DNA from: Leptoclinus maculatus
Lineage: Eukaryota; Chordata; Actinopteri; Perciformes; Stichaeidae
Assembly (NCBI GenBank): GCA_032191485.1
Contig: JAVDOI010000007.1
Coordinates: 12,985,680-13,049,679, forward strand
Direction: 5' to 3'
DNA length: 64,000 nucleotides
Both the position numbers and the translations under genes were made by a program. Below the pieces are notes generated by a model. The model was not told where the DNA came from, did not search any database, and saw only the letters and a list, made by a program, of their open reading frames with translations. The first letter of the stretch is position 1. Every line of letters begins with the position of its first letter. Shown in pieces: positions 1 to 12,525 of the stretch.

Positions 1-3000
1 TTTTTTTTCTTCTTTAAGTGCCGTTATTAGTGAATGTGTTAGTCATTCATGGTTTGTGTGTGAAAAACAGTTATTCTGATGACAAAGTTAGCACTGACAT
101 CTTTCAGAGTAAATTAAAGTAAAATAAGGGCTGCTCCTATTTGAGGGTGGTTGATATAAAGGAATGAACTTTTTTAAAATGGTATTTGGGTTCTGAAAAA
201 CATAATTGATGGAAATTGGACAACGATAGCTTTTTGCGGTTCATGCTAAATACAGTTGCCAGCTTTCTCCTGAACTACTATGGGACAGAGGGTGGAGTTT
301 CTGTAGTTAGTTTAACTGCACAGACACTGGTCACATTTTCTGTAGGCTAATATGCTGTTGTATCTACCTTCAATGAAAACTTGTTGAAGAGTCAAAATAT
401 AGCTCCCTAAGCTAACAAGCTTGCACTTGGCTAGCAAGGTCATTAGCTTAGCTCAAACGCTAACAGGACAACATATTCCAACAGTTTGTTTAAAAGATGT
501 ACCATTGACTCCTACTGCATGTCTGCAGATCAGGTCTCTTTTGTGCAGCAGTTAATAATCAAAAAAAGGAGGTAGAATTAAAATGGATGGTGCAAAGCAT
601 GTGGTTGAAAAGCTTCAATAGCGTTCTCAATTTTGGTCTCTGACTCTCCGTTGGCAAAAAAATCATGTGGATTTCATGTGGATACATCATCATGGCATAC
701 AATGTGTGCGACGGTTCACGGTTTACCGTGTGGGTTTGGGAGTGGAGCAGAGACTCAGGCGCAGACTTAGACACAGGACACAAGGTGAGGTGAATGCAAG
801 GCTCTTTACTGGGCGTTCAGCAGTCAAAAACAGAAACCAAAAATAACTCCAATTGGGAGCGTGAAACATCCAAACTGGAAAAAACATCAAAGTCACAAAA
901 AGGCTTGGTCACAAATGGCAAAGACACAAACCGTGGGAGTCAGAGGATCAACACGAGAGAAGACCACTGGAGAAGAGACGAGTCCACGGGGAGGAAAAAG
1001 TAACAAATGATAATCCGGCAACTGGAACAGGGCAAGCAGGGGAGTATAAGTAGGTGAGGGGTGATGAGCGGATTGCCGGCAGGTGAGTGGAGATGAGTGG
1101 GGTTTGCAGAAGGAAAAGCCAGAGGCAGAGAATGAGCATGATGAGGAGAGACACACACACAACACACACACCACACACATAGCAAAACCCAACCGAGACA
1201 ATATGAGTGCTATGCAGTATTTCACTGCAGAGTTGACCTCCTTACCTCTTCATCAGCATATTTGTTGCACTGCCAAGACAACAAAACTCTCAAAAGGTTT
1301 ATTTTTTTTTATGAGTGGTAGATTTTTCTGATTTAAAATTATTTTTCACTTCGGTGAAATTATTAACGTTTTTTTCACAAACTCGGGTAAAAGTACACTA
1401 CTTCTGCAGCATGTCAAAGCAATCAGGCAATGGGACGGGAGCAGGAGGAAGACAGTTAGAGCAATACACCATCTGCAGGTGGAGTCCAGGAGGGCTTCAG
1501 TAATGGCCAATCCAATCATCTCCTCTCACCCAGTCTAAAAACAGTCCACCTCCACATCACAGCAAACTGACAGTTTTGCCATGGACTGGCAGCTGAGTCC
1601 GGAGGCTTGTTCCTCCTACAAGAGGCACGCAATGTCCTATGGCACTAACATACAGAATCCCAAGTGCAAATGCAATGCGGCAAAACAAATTGGCAAGGCT
1701 CGACACAAACCTAGTAATTACCTGCATGATCACATCCACTAGTTATGGACCAGACTCTTTTGCTTGCCGTCATCTATAATGTCGACACTAAGTGATCGGC
1801 TGATTACACACAACATTGACGATTACTTTCATTTGCCAAACTCATGTCAGCACATTTCCTGCTCCTGCCAGGGTGAACTGTAGATTTTGGAAGAGAATCA
1901 ATCTCATTCATCAAACTGTAATGAATGCATCAGAAATACGTCATAACTACAAGCGTAATATTGGCACATCAACATTTACCAGTTGGTCAGCAGCCCCACA
2001 CACATGGTACAAAGTGATATGTAAACATTGTCTTCCCTCACATCATTATGCACGTACCATATAACCTCTGTTCTCCAATTATATACTTATTTTCTTTGAT
2101 TTTGTTCAAGGTGCAGAGTAGATGTGGTATTTTCAGAAAGCAGAATAAGGTCCCTCCAGGTCTCATGCTAATACAGCGGGGGCATTAACTGGCTGACACA
2201 GAGCCCACGGTATATTTTCTTTGGCATTAACATCTGTCTGCAGAGGGGGGGGGGGGGGCTTTTAATGAGCTTTTGGTGTTTTGTTTGCCTATTAACTTTT
2301 CTATTAATATGATTCTTTGTATCTCTGCTGCGGGGCACACAAGTACAACACCAGAGGTGAACCCTTCTTTTTTTTTTTTTACTCATTGCTATGGAAGATT
2401 ACAATGCCCTTGTTGACAGAAGGGAGAGCCAGGCCAGAGTATGAGTCTCTGTCAATGGAATGCCTACACCTGAGACAAAAAGCACTTCAATAAATCCAAT
2501 TAAATCCTGTTTAATCTCATAAATCGCCTCTTGGGAACTAGTCACTATTATAGTGGAACATTAGAGCAATAGAATACGACCGAAAATATCAATAATCCTC
2601 TCATGCTCCACTGGTAAAATGGAGTTGATCGTCAAGCTACATTCTCATTTTCTGCATGGTTTCATTCACGGGGATGTAAGATAGAGTAAGCTACATGAAC
2701 TGCTTCTGTGGAGAGAATGTGGGAGACGAAAGGTTTACTTACTAAAGTCTTTCAACTCCAATTAGGGTGTCTAATTATCTGATCCTTCTGGAGCAGGATT
2801 AACGAAGCTGCCCAGCTCCCATCTGCTGGTGACAGTGATGGTGCGTATGTTCGTGTGTACACAGGTTTGTGTGTGTTTGTGCGATAAAGGTTGCTATTGG
2901 AAAGACAGAGCCAAGCAGAGGAGAGGCAGAAGTAGCAGGTTTCCCCTCCCCCCCTGCAGCTCTAGTCATCCCACATGCTCCCTCACATGTGGAAACCATC

Positions 3001-3730
3001 GACAGAAAAACACAAACACACAAACCAAAACGACTGAGAGACATGTTAACATTAACAGCAAAGCTGCAAGACCTTGAACCGGATTGGGGACGCAGCGTTG
3101 TCATCAGTAAATCCGTTCGGCTTTTTCCGCTGTCATCGACTATTTGTACCTCTCTGAGGAATACGATCTGATTGACAAGCCGTTTTCATATCCACAGAGT
3201 CGCTTGTTAAAAGTTTAAATAGAGCATTAAGCTCTGCTGAGCAGCAGAGTGGCCTTTAAATGGATCCATGTGAGCTGAAGGTTTTATTAAAAAAAAAAAC
3301 AGGGATGCCTTCCACAGCGCACACTTTCTACATCAACCTGATTAATATTCGTGGATGGAGCCATATGGGAATGATTCCCTCCCAAGGATAGTCTTTTATT
3401 TATACACCTTCAGCCAAAAAAGGCCACACTGCTCACCTTGGTGGAACAAAACATTAAGTTGTCACCGAAAGGGTTCAGAGAGGTGAATATTGAAAAAAAA
3501 AAATGGTTCAGTGCTTCAGTTGTTAAAAGAGTAGTTTTAAATTTGGGGAAAGAAAGATAAAAGATCCAAGTTTTGTGGATTTATTTGCCACATACTCATA
3601 TTTCTCAATATGTGGAGTGAAATGTGTGTGTGGTCTGCTGGATGTGCTAAAAGGGTTAGTGCGTAAGGTTAATGTAGCCTCTGACAGGGCAGTTCAAAGC
3701 CTGACCTCGCTCTTCACCTTAGCTTCCTGT
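1..3730. other. gene-free upstream DNA
   Basis: No exon-like coding segment with recognisable protein similarity was found on either strand. The stretch is AT-leaning unique-looking DNA with short simple repeats: a broken ACACAC tract around 1152-1180, a 14-G run at 2245-2258 and A/T homopolymers. Short open frames exist but show no domain, codon pattern or splice context. It is either intergenic or part of a long intron or UTR of an unseen neighbour. Confidence 0.6.
2245..2258. repeat. poly-G run (14 G)
   Basis: Uninterrupted G homopolymer directly after CAGA. Low-complexity sequence whose length is prone to sequencing and assembly error. Confidence 0.9.
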
Positions 3731-3739
3731 ACCAATATG

Positions 3740-4095
3740 GAGCTGGAGCTTGCCTGGTTCTGTCCAAAGGAAAGGATGATTTGTAATTGTAAGCTGTAAA
3801 CTTACTAACACTCTAACTTTTGTCTTGTTTAATCCGTACACAGATAGAAATGTTATCAGGGGAGTTGCATGCTGGAACTATTTGCTGGCTTCCCAGAGTC
3901 TCCTCTTAAGTAAACAAGATTTAAGAGTTAATTCGTGAGCCTTAGAGGTAGTGGTGGATTTCTAAACTTTGGACATGGGCAGGCTTGCTGTTCCCCCCCG
4001 TTTCCAGTCTTTATGATAAGCAAAGCTAACCACCTGCTGGCTCTATCACCATCTTTAGCATACAGACATGAGAATCGTATTGATCTTCTCATCAG
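3740..4095 (+). repeat. dispersed repeat, 'AGTCTTTATGCTAAGC' family, copy 1
   Basis: The segment contains in order the landmarks CTGTCCAAAGG, TTTAATCCGTACA, GTTTCCAGTCTTTATG, AAGCTAACCACCTGCTGGCT and ACAGACATGAGA. The same landmarks recur near 6.2, 19.5, 31.9 and 56.7 kb in this window, in both orientations. That shows an interspersed repeat. I recognise it as a common teleost non-coding repeat but cannot assign a class. This copy is diverged, for example reading GATAAGCAAAGC where the copy at 31.9 kb reads GCTAAGCTAAGC. Confidence 0.65.
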
Positions 4096-4102
4096 ACTCA
4101 AA

Positions 4103-4142
4103 ATCCTTTAAAGTGCAGAGTATGTGGTGCACTTTAAAGGAT
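4103..4142. repeat. perfect 15-bp inverted repeat (hairpin)
   Basis: Left arm ATCCTTTAAAGTGCA (4103-4117) is the exact reverse complement of the right arm TGCACTTTAAAGGAT (4128-4142), with a 10-nt loop. A near-direct repeat of the GCAGAGTAT motif lies in the loop and again just downstream. It is at the 3' edge of a dispersed repeat copy. Confidence 0.9.
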
Positions 4143-6189
4143 GATGCAGAGTATATGGGCTTATTAACACAATTCAGATTTATAGATAGTTATGAGCAAT
4201 TGAACAGCCCCTTTGCTGACCTTCGGCAGTTTAGCTTTTTCATCTTGCTGCAGGGATGAACTCCAGGACCCAGTGACATCACAGTTGGCTGTGGTTACAG
4301 GTGTAAAAGAGCACACTTCATCCGTGATGCATGACACTGCTTTTCAGCCTACTCTTTAAGCCAGACACTGAACTTGTGTCGATAGTTTCTCCATTGACAT
4401 TGGCTAGTAAGGGCTTATTTACAAAGGTAATCCATTTAATATAAGTTGACTGCTTTATAGTCAGTTAATTTGGATTGAAGGAGTAACCAAGTAAAGATCT
4501 TATCATGCAACAGTTCCACTGTTTTCATTTTGAAATGCCTTATCTGATCTTCTACTGAGACAGACGTTCAGAGTGTCCTTTTAATCATGATGTCTTCTTT
4601 CTCTTCGTGACTGATTGGACCCTCCTGTGTTGTGTAGAGAACAGAAATGTTCCTGTTTATCAAGATACACAGTGCTGTGGTGTTTCATGTGTGCCTCAAG
4701 TGACAAATAACATCAAGAATGCTGTCAGCTGCTTCTTAACTTTGTTAGCAGTGTCTGTGATGTTTGAGTTGATGTGAATGATGTTGTAATCCTACACCTA
4801 GGATGAACTACTGCAAATTCATCTTCAGAAGCAAACATTCATTCATTGTAGGGGGCAAACACACACAATGGGGAGTGGCATTGTATCTTCAAAGTCAACG
4901 GATTGATGTACAGAAAAAGATCCATAAAATACAGCAAGCAAAGTGGTTTTGGAGTGTTTATGGCTTTAGTGTAGAATCAGTTTGTCCCGTTTTCTTTAAA
5001 CATATGGCGTGTAATGTGATAGATTTAACTGGGCAGAGCTTGTAGGATGATCCAGTGAAGGAAACAGCAAGAGTGCTCTGACCTTGTCTTGTGAAACGCC
5101 TCCAGGCTTGAATAGGGTCAATGGGCCAAATCATTGAAACGGGAATCAAAGGACCCGAGTCACCCCTGTTTTTATTCATTGGCTTCTTGGCCAAAGGCTG
5201 TATTCCAATGCTGTACTCCAATGAAACAGGTAATAGACCCCCATAGTAGTGTTACAACTTTTGTCGTGTTGAAAAATCAAGAAAAAAATCTACTTCAGTT
5301 TGTTTTCCTTTAGGTCCTACATCAATGACACAGTTGTCATATACTTTCACAATATTAAATAGTCACCTTGTTTAGCAGCATTGTCATGACTATGAACCAA
5401 AAGAAGAAAAAAACAATTAAAGCGCTAAACAATAAAAATGTCATTTTAACAACATAAAATAAAATGAATTACACATAATGATTCAGTAAATGGTGTGAGC
5501 TAAATGGAAAGAAATGAAATGACACTTTTGGATGCATTTTCCATGATAAAAGCTATTTTATGGTTGACTCTCTTTTTTTCACGACCTGTCTGCCGAATAA
5601 TACATTCAATCATGTACAGTACAGTAGGAATTTCCACAGTAGTGGAATTGTAAAACTATGAGAGAAAGAGCATCTGACCACAGCCAGAGTTAACAGCACT
5701 GAGTAGGAGTGCATCTGCATGATTGGACTGAGCAGTAAACGGTCCAGCTAGAATGAGACTAGTTCATTGCTGAAGACTGCCACTACTCTCTTTTTAAGCA
5801 CATTAAACACAGACTGATGTCATTGTTTACATGCAAAATACGTTTGGTAAAAGGAGCTCCACTCATGTGATGATTGCAGAGAGGCAAGGTGCATATCTGT
5901 GTCAGGGTGTGTGTGTGTGCGTGTTGTTTTTGCTAACCAGCCTGTAGTATCCAGTAATGTGACGTGATGGACTGTACCTGGAAATGTCACGGCTCCACAG
6001 TCAAACCAAGCTGCCTCACAGCTAAGTCCAGGCGGTTGAAGGTTTCGCTTTATTGGCATATCCTTAAATGAGGAAAAAACATAAGAGAGGAGAGGGTCCA
6101 TATCGTTATTTTCCCAGAAATTAATATAAATACAGAGTGGGTCGATTAATAGGCTTGATAAGAACAGCCGACGTACACTTATTTGGATT

Positions 6190-6330
6190 CTTGCTGAGAG
6201 TTAGATGAGAAGTATGACATCACTCATCTCTATAGGGTAAACATGGAGCTACCACCAGCAGCCGGTTAACTTAGCTTAGCACAAATGGAGACTTTGGGAA
6301 GTTACTGCTCCCAGCCAAGAAACAGTTCTC
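6190..6330 (-). repeat. dispersed repeat, 'AGTCTTTATGCTAAGC' family, copy 2
   Basis: Reverse-orientation copy. GAGAGTTAGATGAGAAG, the ACATGGAGCTACCACCAGCAGCCGG region and TTAACTTAGCTTAGCAC are the complement of landmarks seen in the forward copies at 4.0, 31.9 and 56.7 kb. Confidence 0.6.
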
Positions 6331-8292
6331 CACATAACCCCAGTAAAACCAGAACGTGTTGTTTTAACCGTTTAATTAAGAAGCTGGTGAGTAGATTTTG
6401 GTATGATTAGACAAAACCAGGGTTTCCAGCATGGATGTATTAATAAAAGTCGATGAACAGATATAAATGATAAAGGTATTATCTCAGCAAGAAAACACAT
6501 ATGCGTATGCCTTAAAAACTATTCCTTGTAGAACAAAATGAATGCAAAAGGGAATACATTCATTGATCACAATCATCATATTTTCTTACAGAAAGACTAC
6601 AGACTAGGCCTTTAAATCACTGTTCTTCAGCACACTGTTGTGAGCGTGAATAGGAACAGAGCAGGTGAACTCAGTATTGCCGCGCTAATGACTTCTGTGA
6701 TCAAAGAAATAGCCACTAGCCTTTAAATATTTAACACATGGCATGTAAAGGGCAGGAATGTTCCTTTATGAGGAAAGCCTATTCTCCCAGCCTGACCCTA
6801 TGGGTTTAACTGTGTAAGTGTGTGAGTGGCAGTGAAACCGGCTGTGTTGAGGACTGCCACCCCTGTGTGGGCTGTAACTGCCGGTGGGCCAGCAGGTTGG
6901 ATAGCATGTGCTGACAGAACTACGGCTCTACGACTCGCTCGTAACAAAGACTTCTGGAGCCAAATCTGTTTCTCCTTTCGTCTGCTCTCCGTGTTTGTTT
7001 TACTCTCTTTTAGTCAGTCTGTTATCTTCCTAACACCACCCATCATTCACGTCATGCTCTGAACTGTTATCAACCACTCGCTCTCTCTCTCTCTCCTTTC
7101 CCTGCAGTCTTACACCTTTCTTTTGCTCTCTCTTCCTGTTTCTCTCTTTTTTCTTTCTTGCAATATTTATGGCTCCCTCACACAGTATCAACCAGAGAGA
7201 GAAATCTGCTCTCTCTCAGTCATAATGCTGCGAGACAGCCCCAGTTTTTGTAATTTCCTGACATGAATGCTGATGACCGCTGTGTGCAGAAATACACCAG
7301 GCTGCAGGAAAACAACCTTGGAACAGAAATCACATCACTTTCTATTGTCATCAGGACCTGGAATTAAAAGCTTTACTAGCAGGCGATTTGACTTTGCAAG
7401 GGTGGGAGAGCGAGACTAAATCTCCCAAATTTCAAGCAGTCTGACTCATATCATCTGGGTAATAAAACAGGCTATGAGGCGAAATGGCTGCTTAGAGACT
7501 TTAGTGTGTCTGAAATCTTGAGCATGGGCCTTTTGCCCTGATACAGGCTGACATCTTTTCTGTAAGATCGCTGTAACACCAGCTGTAATGGAAGTCTTGT
7601 TTTCTTCTCTACAACTTTTCTGTTTATTACAAACATGCATATGTCTGAATCTGACTCCAGCTAAAACAATATACTAGATGAGAAAGTGATTTAACATACA
7701 ATGAATCCTCTCAAATATTATTAATAAAATGACAAAAACGGCCCCGAAAGAAACAATCCAGAAGCTATAGTAAAACATCTGTCTTTTTTCACCACGATTT
7801 ACTATACACCACTGCTTCACATCAGTTTAATGAAATAGTGCTGGCTACAATGAGATCAAGGCAACTCTGAGTGCAAAAATAGAGCACTTGAAATGCAGAA
7901 GTAATCGTATTTAGTTTAATGATATATCACCTGACAAAACATTAAAAGTACCACAAGGGAAAAATCCTTAAGGGCCAAATAAGGGCTGAACAGAAGTCTA
8001 GGTCTGTTAGAGAACGGAATTGTGTTATAACCTCCAGCAAAGCCTCTTTTCTAAAAGGGAAAAAACAGCATGTCAGGAGCCTCCTGAGGAGATGTGAGAA
8101 GCTGTGTGGCTAGCCACAGCCTGTGGCCGACTAGCCACAGCTGCAGTTTTACCACGTAAGTGTTTGTGTGTATAAGTATAGTCCCTGTGTGTGAATACAT
8201 GCACTGCACAGTTTTCACTCCAGTATATGATTTTTGTTGTCATATTATTATCATTATCTCTGCCAGGAGAATCCTGTGAACGCTTGCATGTG

Positions 8293-8325
8293 TCCGTGAG
8301 TGCGTCCGTGAGTGCGTCCATGAGT
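8293..8325. repeat. 12-bp tandem repeat, about 2.7 units
   Basis: The unit GTCCGTGAGTGC is repeated almost three times (GTCCGTGAGTGC, GTCCGTGAGTGC, GTCCATGAGT). Too short for a minisatellite call beyond noting the array. Confidence 0.75.
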
Positions 8326-9554
8326 AATTGTTTTCCTCTGTGTCTGTCCACGGCTATTCTTACATTCTGCTGCAGCAAACATGCATCATATTTTGGGTGG
8401 CCAGCTATGGCTGCATGCTCAAGGACCTCTCATGGCTGCGGTGACTCACACTTTCTCAAAACACTCACTACTCTTGACCTGCCCCCGAGAGCATCGCGGA
8501 CCCCCAGCAGCAGGGTTTGACTAACAGCTAAAGGAACTACACGTACAAACACTACTGAGCATACTGCTACTCAGTAACTCAGCCACTGCTACATGGGCAG
8601 AAAATGAGTTTACTTTGGTTTTTGTCAAGATTTAATGATGTGTCTTAGAAGCCGATTTTGAACCGATTCTCTGCATACACAACCACTTGTTTTTGAGATT
8701 GAATGAAATGTTTTTTACGACACCTTACAGCCTTGTGGTGTCTTGGTTTAGCTTCGGCCAGCTCTGACCAGGGTTCGACAACTATCAAAAACACACACAA
8801 TAAGATGTCAAGCTAGTCATGGTTAACCTTGTCCATGGGGCATGTGTAATAGTGATACGTTGACACTTCTATCCTACGCAAGCTAATCTTACTGAAGGTA
8901 TACTGAATACACATGTTGCTTTTGCTTTTTAATGATTGTAACAGTGAATAAAGACCCAACTTGGAACAGTGTTGTTATTTTCATTGTCTTCTGTCTTGAA
9001 CACCAACTGATGTAGTGGTTCACTTTTACACTGTGATCTGTAGGCTTTAGTTTCTATCTTTATCTTTTTAACCTGTTTTTACTGCTGAATCAGTTTGACA
9101 TCCTAGATATATCGTGCAAACGCATATTGTAGACCCTTCTGTCAGCTTCTTTCTGAAATTGCTTTTTCGCCCCCCCCCCCAAAAAAAAATATATCCAAGG
9201 AGTGCAGTTAATCACGGTATGGGCTTTGGTAGCCCTGGTAGCTCTGACACTTTGATTGTGGGTTGTATTTATTCAATCATACAGCAGTGGTCGTTGCAGA
9301 AACACCTGGCAGAGATCTGCACTCTACTGAGTGCACCTTTCTAGTTGCATCTGTTCAACCCACATGATATTGTAAGGAATACACTGGAGGCTTGTGATTA
9401 AACTGGGTTTCCCACAATCAGCATTGTGCACCACGATACTACTATGCTTATCATAAACAGTGAGCCTTTGGAGTGCAGTTGGCATTCCCTAAAATAGAAC
9501 AAGAAAAGTCATGCTAGCAGCTCTGTGACGCAGTATTTCAGCACAGCTGTGCTT

Positions 9555-9955
9555 TCAGCATAGTGCTAACGTTAGCTCGCTAACATGTGCACAATGACAA
9601 TGCTAACATGCTGATGCTAAGTTGGTTCATCTTAGTTTAGCATGCTAACATTAGCTAATTAGCACTAAACACAAACTACAACTGACGCTGGTGGGAATGC
9701 CATACTGTAGTATTTAGTCATGAACCAAATTATTGGGCAAATTGAAATGTTGACCTGATGATGGGGCAAGAGGAAACGTCAGAATATTACAAAAGCCATT
9801 AGGATGCATCCTCTGGGCACCGTGGATGTCTGTACCATATTTTATGAAAATCCATTGAATAGTTGTTGAGATATTTTAGTCCGTACCAAAGTGGTGGAAC
9901 GACAGGACACAATTGTCGTCCCTAGGGCCATGCAGCTACGAAAGTCATATAGTAA
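9555..9955 (+). repeat. dispersed GCTAAC-type repeat, copy A
   Basis: The start is rich in GCTAACATGCTAA-like words (9565-9670). The sequence then runs through CATCCTCTGGGCACC, TGGATGTCTGTACC, the TCCATTGAATAGTTGTTGAGAT area and AAAGTGGTGGAACGAC, ending in CCCTAGGGCCATGCAGCTA. The same ordered landmarks occur in four or five other places here, so it is an interspersed repeat. I know this sequence as an abundant teleost repeat, probably a non-autonomous element, but cannot name its class. Confidence 0.75.
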
Positions 9956-11060
9956 CAAATTCCACATTAGAATTTTCTTCAACTTCCTGGTAGGTAGGGC
10001 ATATATTAAATAGTGGAAATCACCTGTGTGCATTGTAAAAGATCCCATAACAATCTCCAGAGAGCCTCAGTAGTTCTTCTACAAACTGTACACAGTCGCC
10101 CTCCATTAGGTTTCGAGTGAACTTGACTGTTCAAACATACAAACTGTTCACACAAATGAAAAGACTCTCTGCACTCATACTCCATTTGTACACACAAATC
10201 ACTCGCAGGGGGCTTGTTTACACTTGGGGCCGCCCAGATTGACTCTCTTTTTCTCGACGGCTGATGAGGCGGAATGTAAATATATTACAAAGCCATTAAC
10301 GTCATTAACATCATCTGATCCACAGTATTTGATCTCACTGCAGTGAAAGACAGTTTCAACATGAGTGTTTGTGGTGAAACGATGAATCTGGAACTCATTT
10401 GAGAAAAGTTAAACTTAAAGATACCTGTGAATTATGTGGAAACAGGTTCTTTCACAGTGAGTGTGCTCTCTTTAGCTTTATCCTCCTGCTTCGTAGTAAA
10501 GACATGTCATTCCCTTTAAAAATAATTGCTTTCCCCTTACGGTAGATTGGAAAATCTGTGGAATAAATTTAAGGATCATAGTACTTTAGATGAAGGCACA
10601 GCTTTGAGCTAGAGAGATTTCTACAGTGTATCTGAGCTGATACATATTTCATTGAACTCATTAATTGAATTATTGCTTTAAAGACACATGAATAGAGCTT
10701 CATCATACGATTTATTCCACAAGTTACAGTTTTCTTCCTGTTGTCCCTCTGGCATGATGAGGAAGTTCCAGACTTGGTTGCTTTCATGGCGTACCCGTTT
10801 TACAAGTCTGAGTTACAAGTGAACTGTCTTTTAATGAGTAGTACTGGTATCAATCATGCAACCCAGCTGTGTATATATTTGGGGTCTCTGTTGAATTAAT
10901 ACAATTTCAATCTAACTGAATTTAAACAGGATCACATGACCATATATACAACCAATATAGCATTTTAAGCTGCAGCATATTCACTACCGAACAGTAACAA
11001 GAACAGGCATCCATCCGGCTTTTGCTGCCCAAAAAGTGCCATAGGGATATGAGGGAAGGG
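9956..11060. other. gene-free upstream DNA
   Basis: No recognisable coding or RNA feature. Open frames under 75 codons occur on both strands with no family signature. Confidence 0.5.
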
Positions 11061-11065
11061 ACGGA

Positions 11066-11230
11066 AACAAGGACAGGGAGGGGGGAGACATCGATGGACC
11101 AGAGGAAAACAGAAAGGGGAGGGGAGGGAAGAGGCAGGTGGAGACAGTAATAGACCAGAGGATGCAGGGGGAGACGGTGGAGGACCGGGGGAAACCGGGA
11201 GAGGCAGGGAGAGGCTGGGGGAGATGCTTG
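11066..11230 (+). repeat. degenerate purine-rich minisatellite
   Basis: The + strand is almost entirely G and A. A unit of roughly 30-60 nt starting GGAGAC and containing GGACC(A/G)G(A/G)GG or TAGACCAGAGG recurs at least three times (near 11084, 11139 and 11171), followed by GGGAGAGGC repeats. Open frames opposite this block (Pro/Ser-rich) are artefacts of the composition. Runs of three or more G make G-quadruplex or triplex formation possible. Confidence 0.6.
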
Positions 11231-11989
11231 GCATTGCAGACTCTTGTCTGCAGTGACCCATTGGAGCCCTGACTGCTATATTTATCAAGCAGCTGTATGA
11301 TGTTGGAGTGCACAGAAAACCAATCAGTACCAGTCCAACAGTGTGACACACTAGAACAGGGATTACAAACCTTTTTTGATATGAAGTGACATGTTTAAAT
11401 GTTCTTGTTAATCAGTTTGCCATATCAAATCTTAACAGGTCTGTTATTTCATTCTATCCATATAATCAGGATGTATTAATATATTAAAGAGGGCTGCCAT
11501 CCTTGTGAAAAATCCACATCTGAGATGAAATCATTAACACTACAAACCTTCCACCAATCTTGTTCATCAGCAATAAACAAAACAAATTCTACAAAGCAGA
11601 CAACAACTAGGCTGCTAGCCAATAAGAGGCAAGATGGGGGAAAAAAATGAATAGAACTATCATGAATAACAGACCGCGCAACTGCCAATGGCTGCATGAG
11701 AGATAATTGGGGAGATGGATGAGAGGCAAACATTTCCAAAAAATAAATCTCTTGCACACAAAGACTACATATTGCTCTATTGCTCTTTCCAGAATCAATC
11801 TTTTGACTAAGAGATATTCCCTGCATGTAGACTTGAAAACATCCTGTAGCTTGCTTTTTCAAAGCAAAGAGAGGCTGTGGTCAGCATGTATTCAACAGAT
11901 TACAATGTATTTCAATAATTACCATTTTAACAGCGGTAAAAAGGGCATTACAACGTCAGGTTTAGCCACACTGTGGCTCGTGAAATGGC

Positions 11990-12525
11990 ATTGTCAGTCA
12001 GTTGGTCCACCACTTTGGACCAGATTGAAATATTTCATCAACCACTGGATAGATGGAATAATAGACAGTCATGGTTACCAGAGGCTGAATTCTACAGATC
12101 CTCTGACTTTTCCTCGAGCAGCACCATGAGGTTGACATTTATGATTTTATGTGAAATTTGTCAAAACCTGTTGGATGGATCGTCATCAAATTCACTACCC
12201 ACTTTCATGTCCTCATTAAAGGGTCATCAACGTGATTACAGTTAACTTTGATGACTCCTTAATTTAATTTAGCCTCATCACCAGGTCAACATTTAATTTG
12301 TCCAATGGTTTATAGCTGCAAAACCATGACTTTCACATCGTCCTCAGCTATACTTTGTCTTACTAATGTGTTCATTATTATCACTAGTGCTAATTAGCAC
12401 ATGTTAGCATGCTAACAGGCTAAACTAAGATGGTCACATTGGTAAATAGTATACCTGCTAAACATCCGCATATTAACAATGACATTGTGCACATGTTAGC
12501 ATTTGTGACGGCTAAATGCATTATT
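11990..12525 (-). repeat. dispersed GCTAAC-type repeat, copy B
   Basis: Reverse-orientation copy. GTTGGTCCACCACTTTGGACC, CCATGAGGTTGACATTT, TTGGATGGATCGTC and, at the far end, GTGCTAATTAGCACATGTTAGCATGCTAACAGG followed by ATGTTAGCATT are complementary to copy A. The copy is long and includes an internal segment (12190-12330) with extra or duplicated sequence. Confidence 0.7.

Larger units (their letters stand above)
4143..9554. other. gene-free upstream DNA
   Basis: No supported exon. Contents are: an inverse-orientation dispersed repeat copy near 6190-6330, a CT-rich patch at 7080-7100, a palindromic cluster at 8100-8142, a short 12-mer tandem at 8293-8325, and a C10/A9 homopolymer junction near 9171-9189. 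The remainder looks like unannotated non-coding DNA. Confidence 0.55.

Noticed and set aside
10965..11351. Pro/Ser-rich frames of 121-128 codons on the - strand
   Set aside because: Composition artefact of the purine-rich minisatellite on the opposite strand.
11476..12129. Frames of 128 and 140 codons on opposite strands
   Set aside because: No recognisable domain; the right part lies in a dispersed repeat and the two frames overlap each other.
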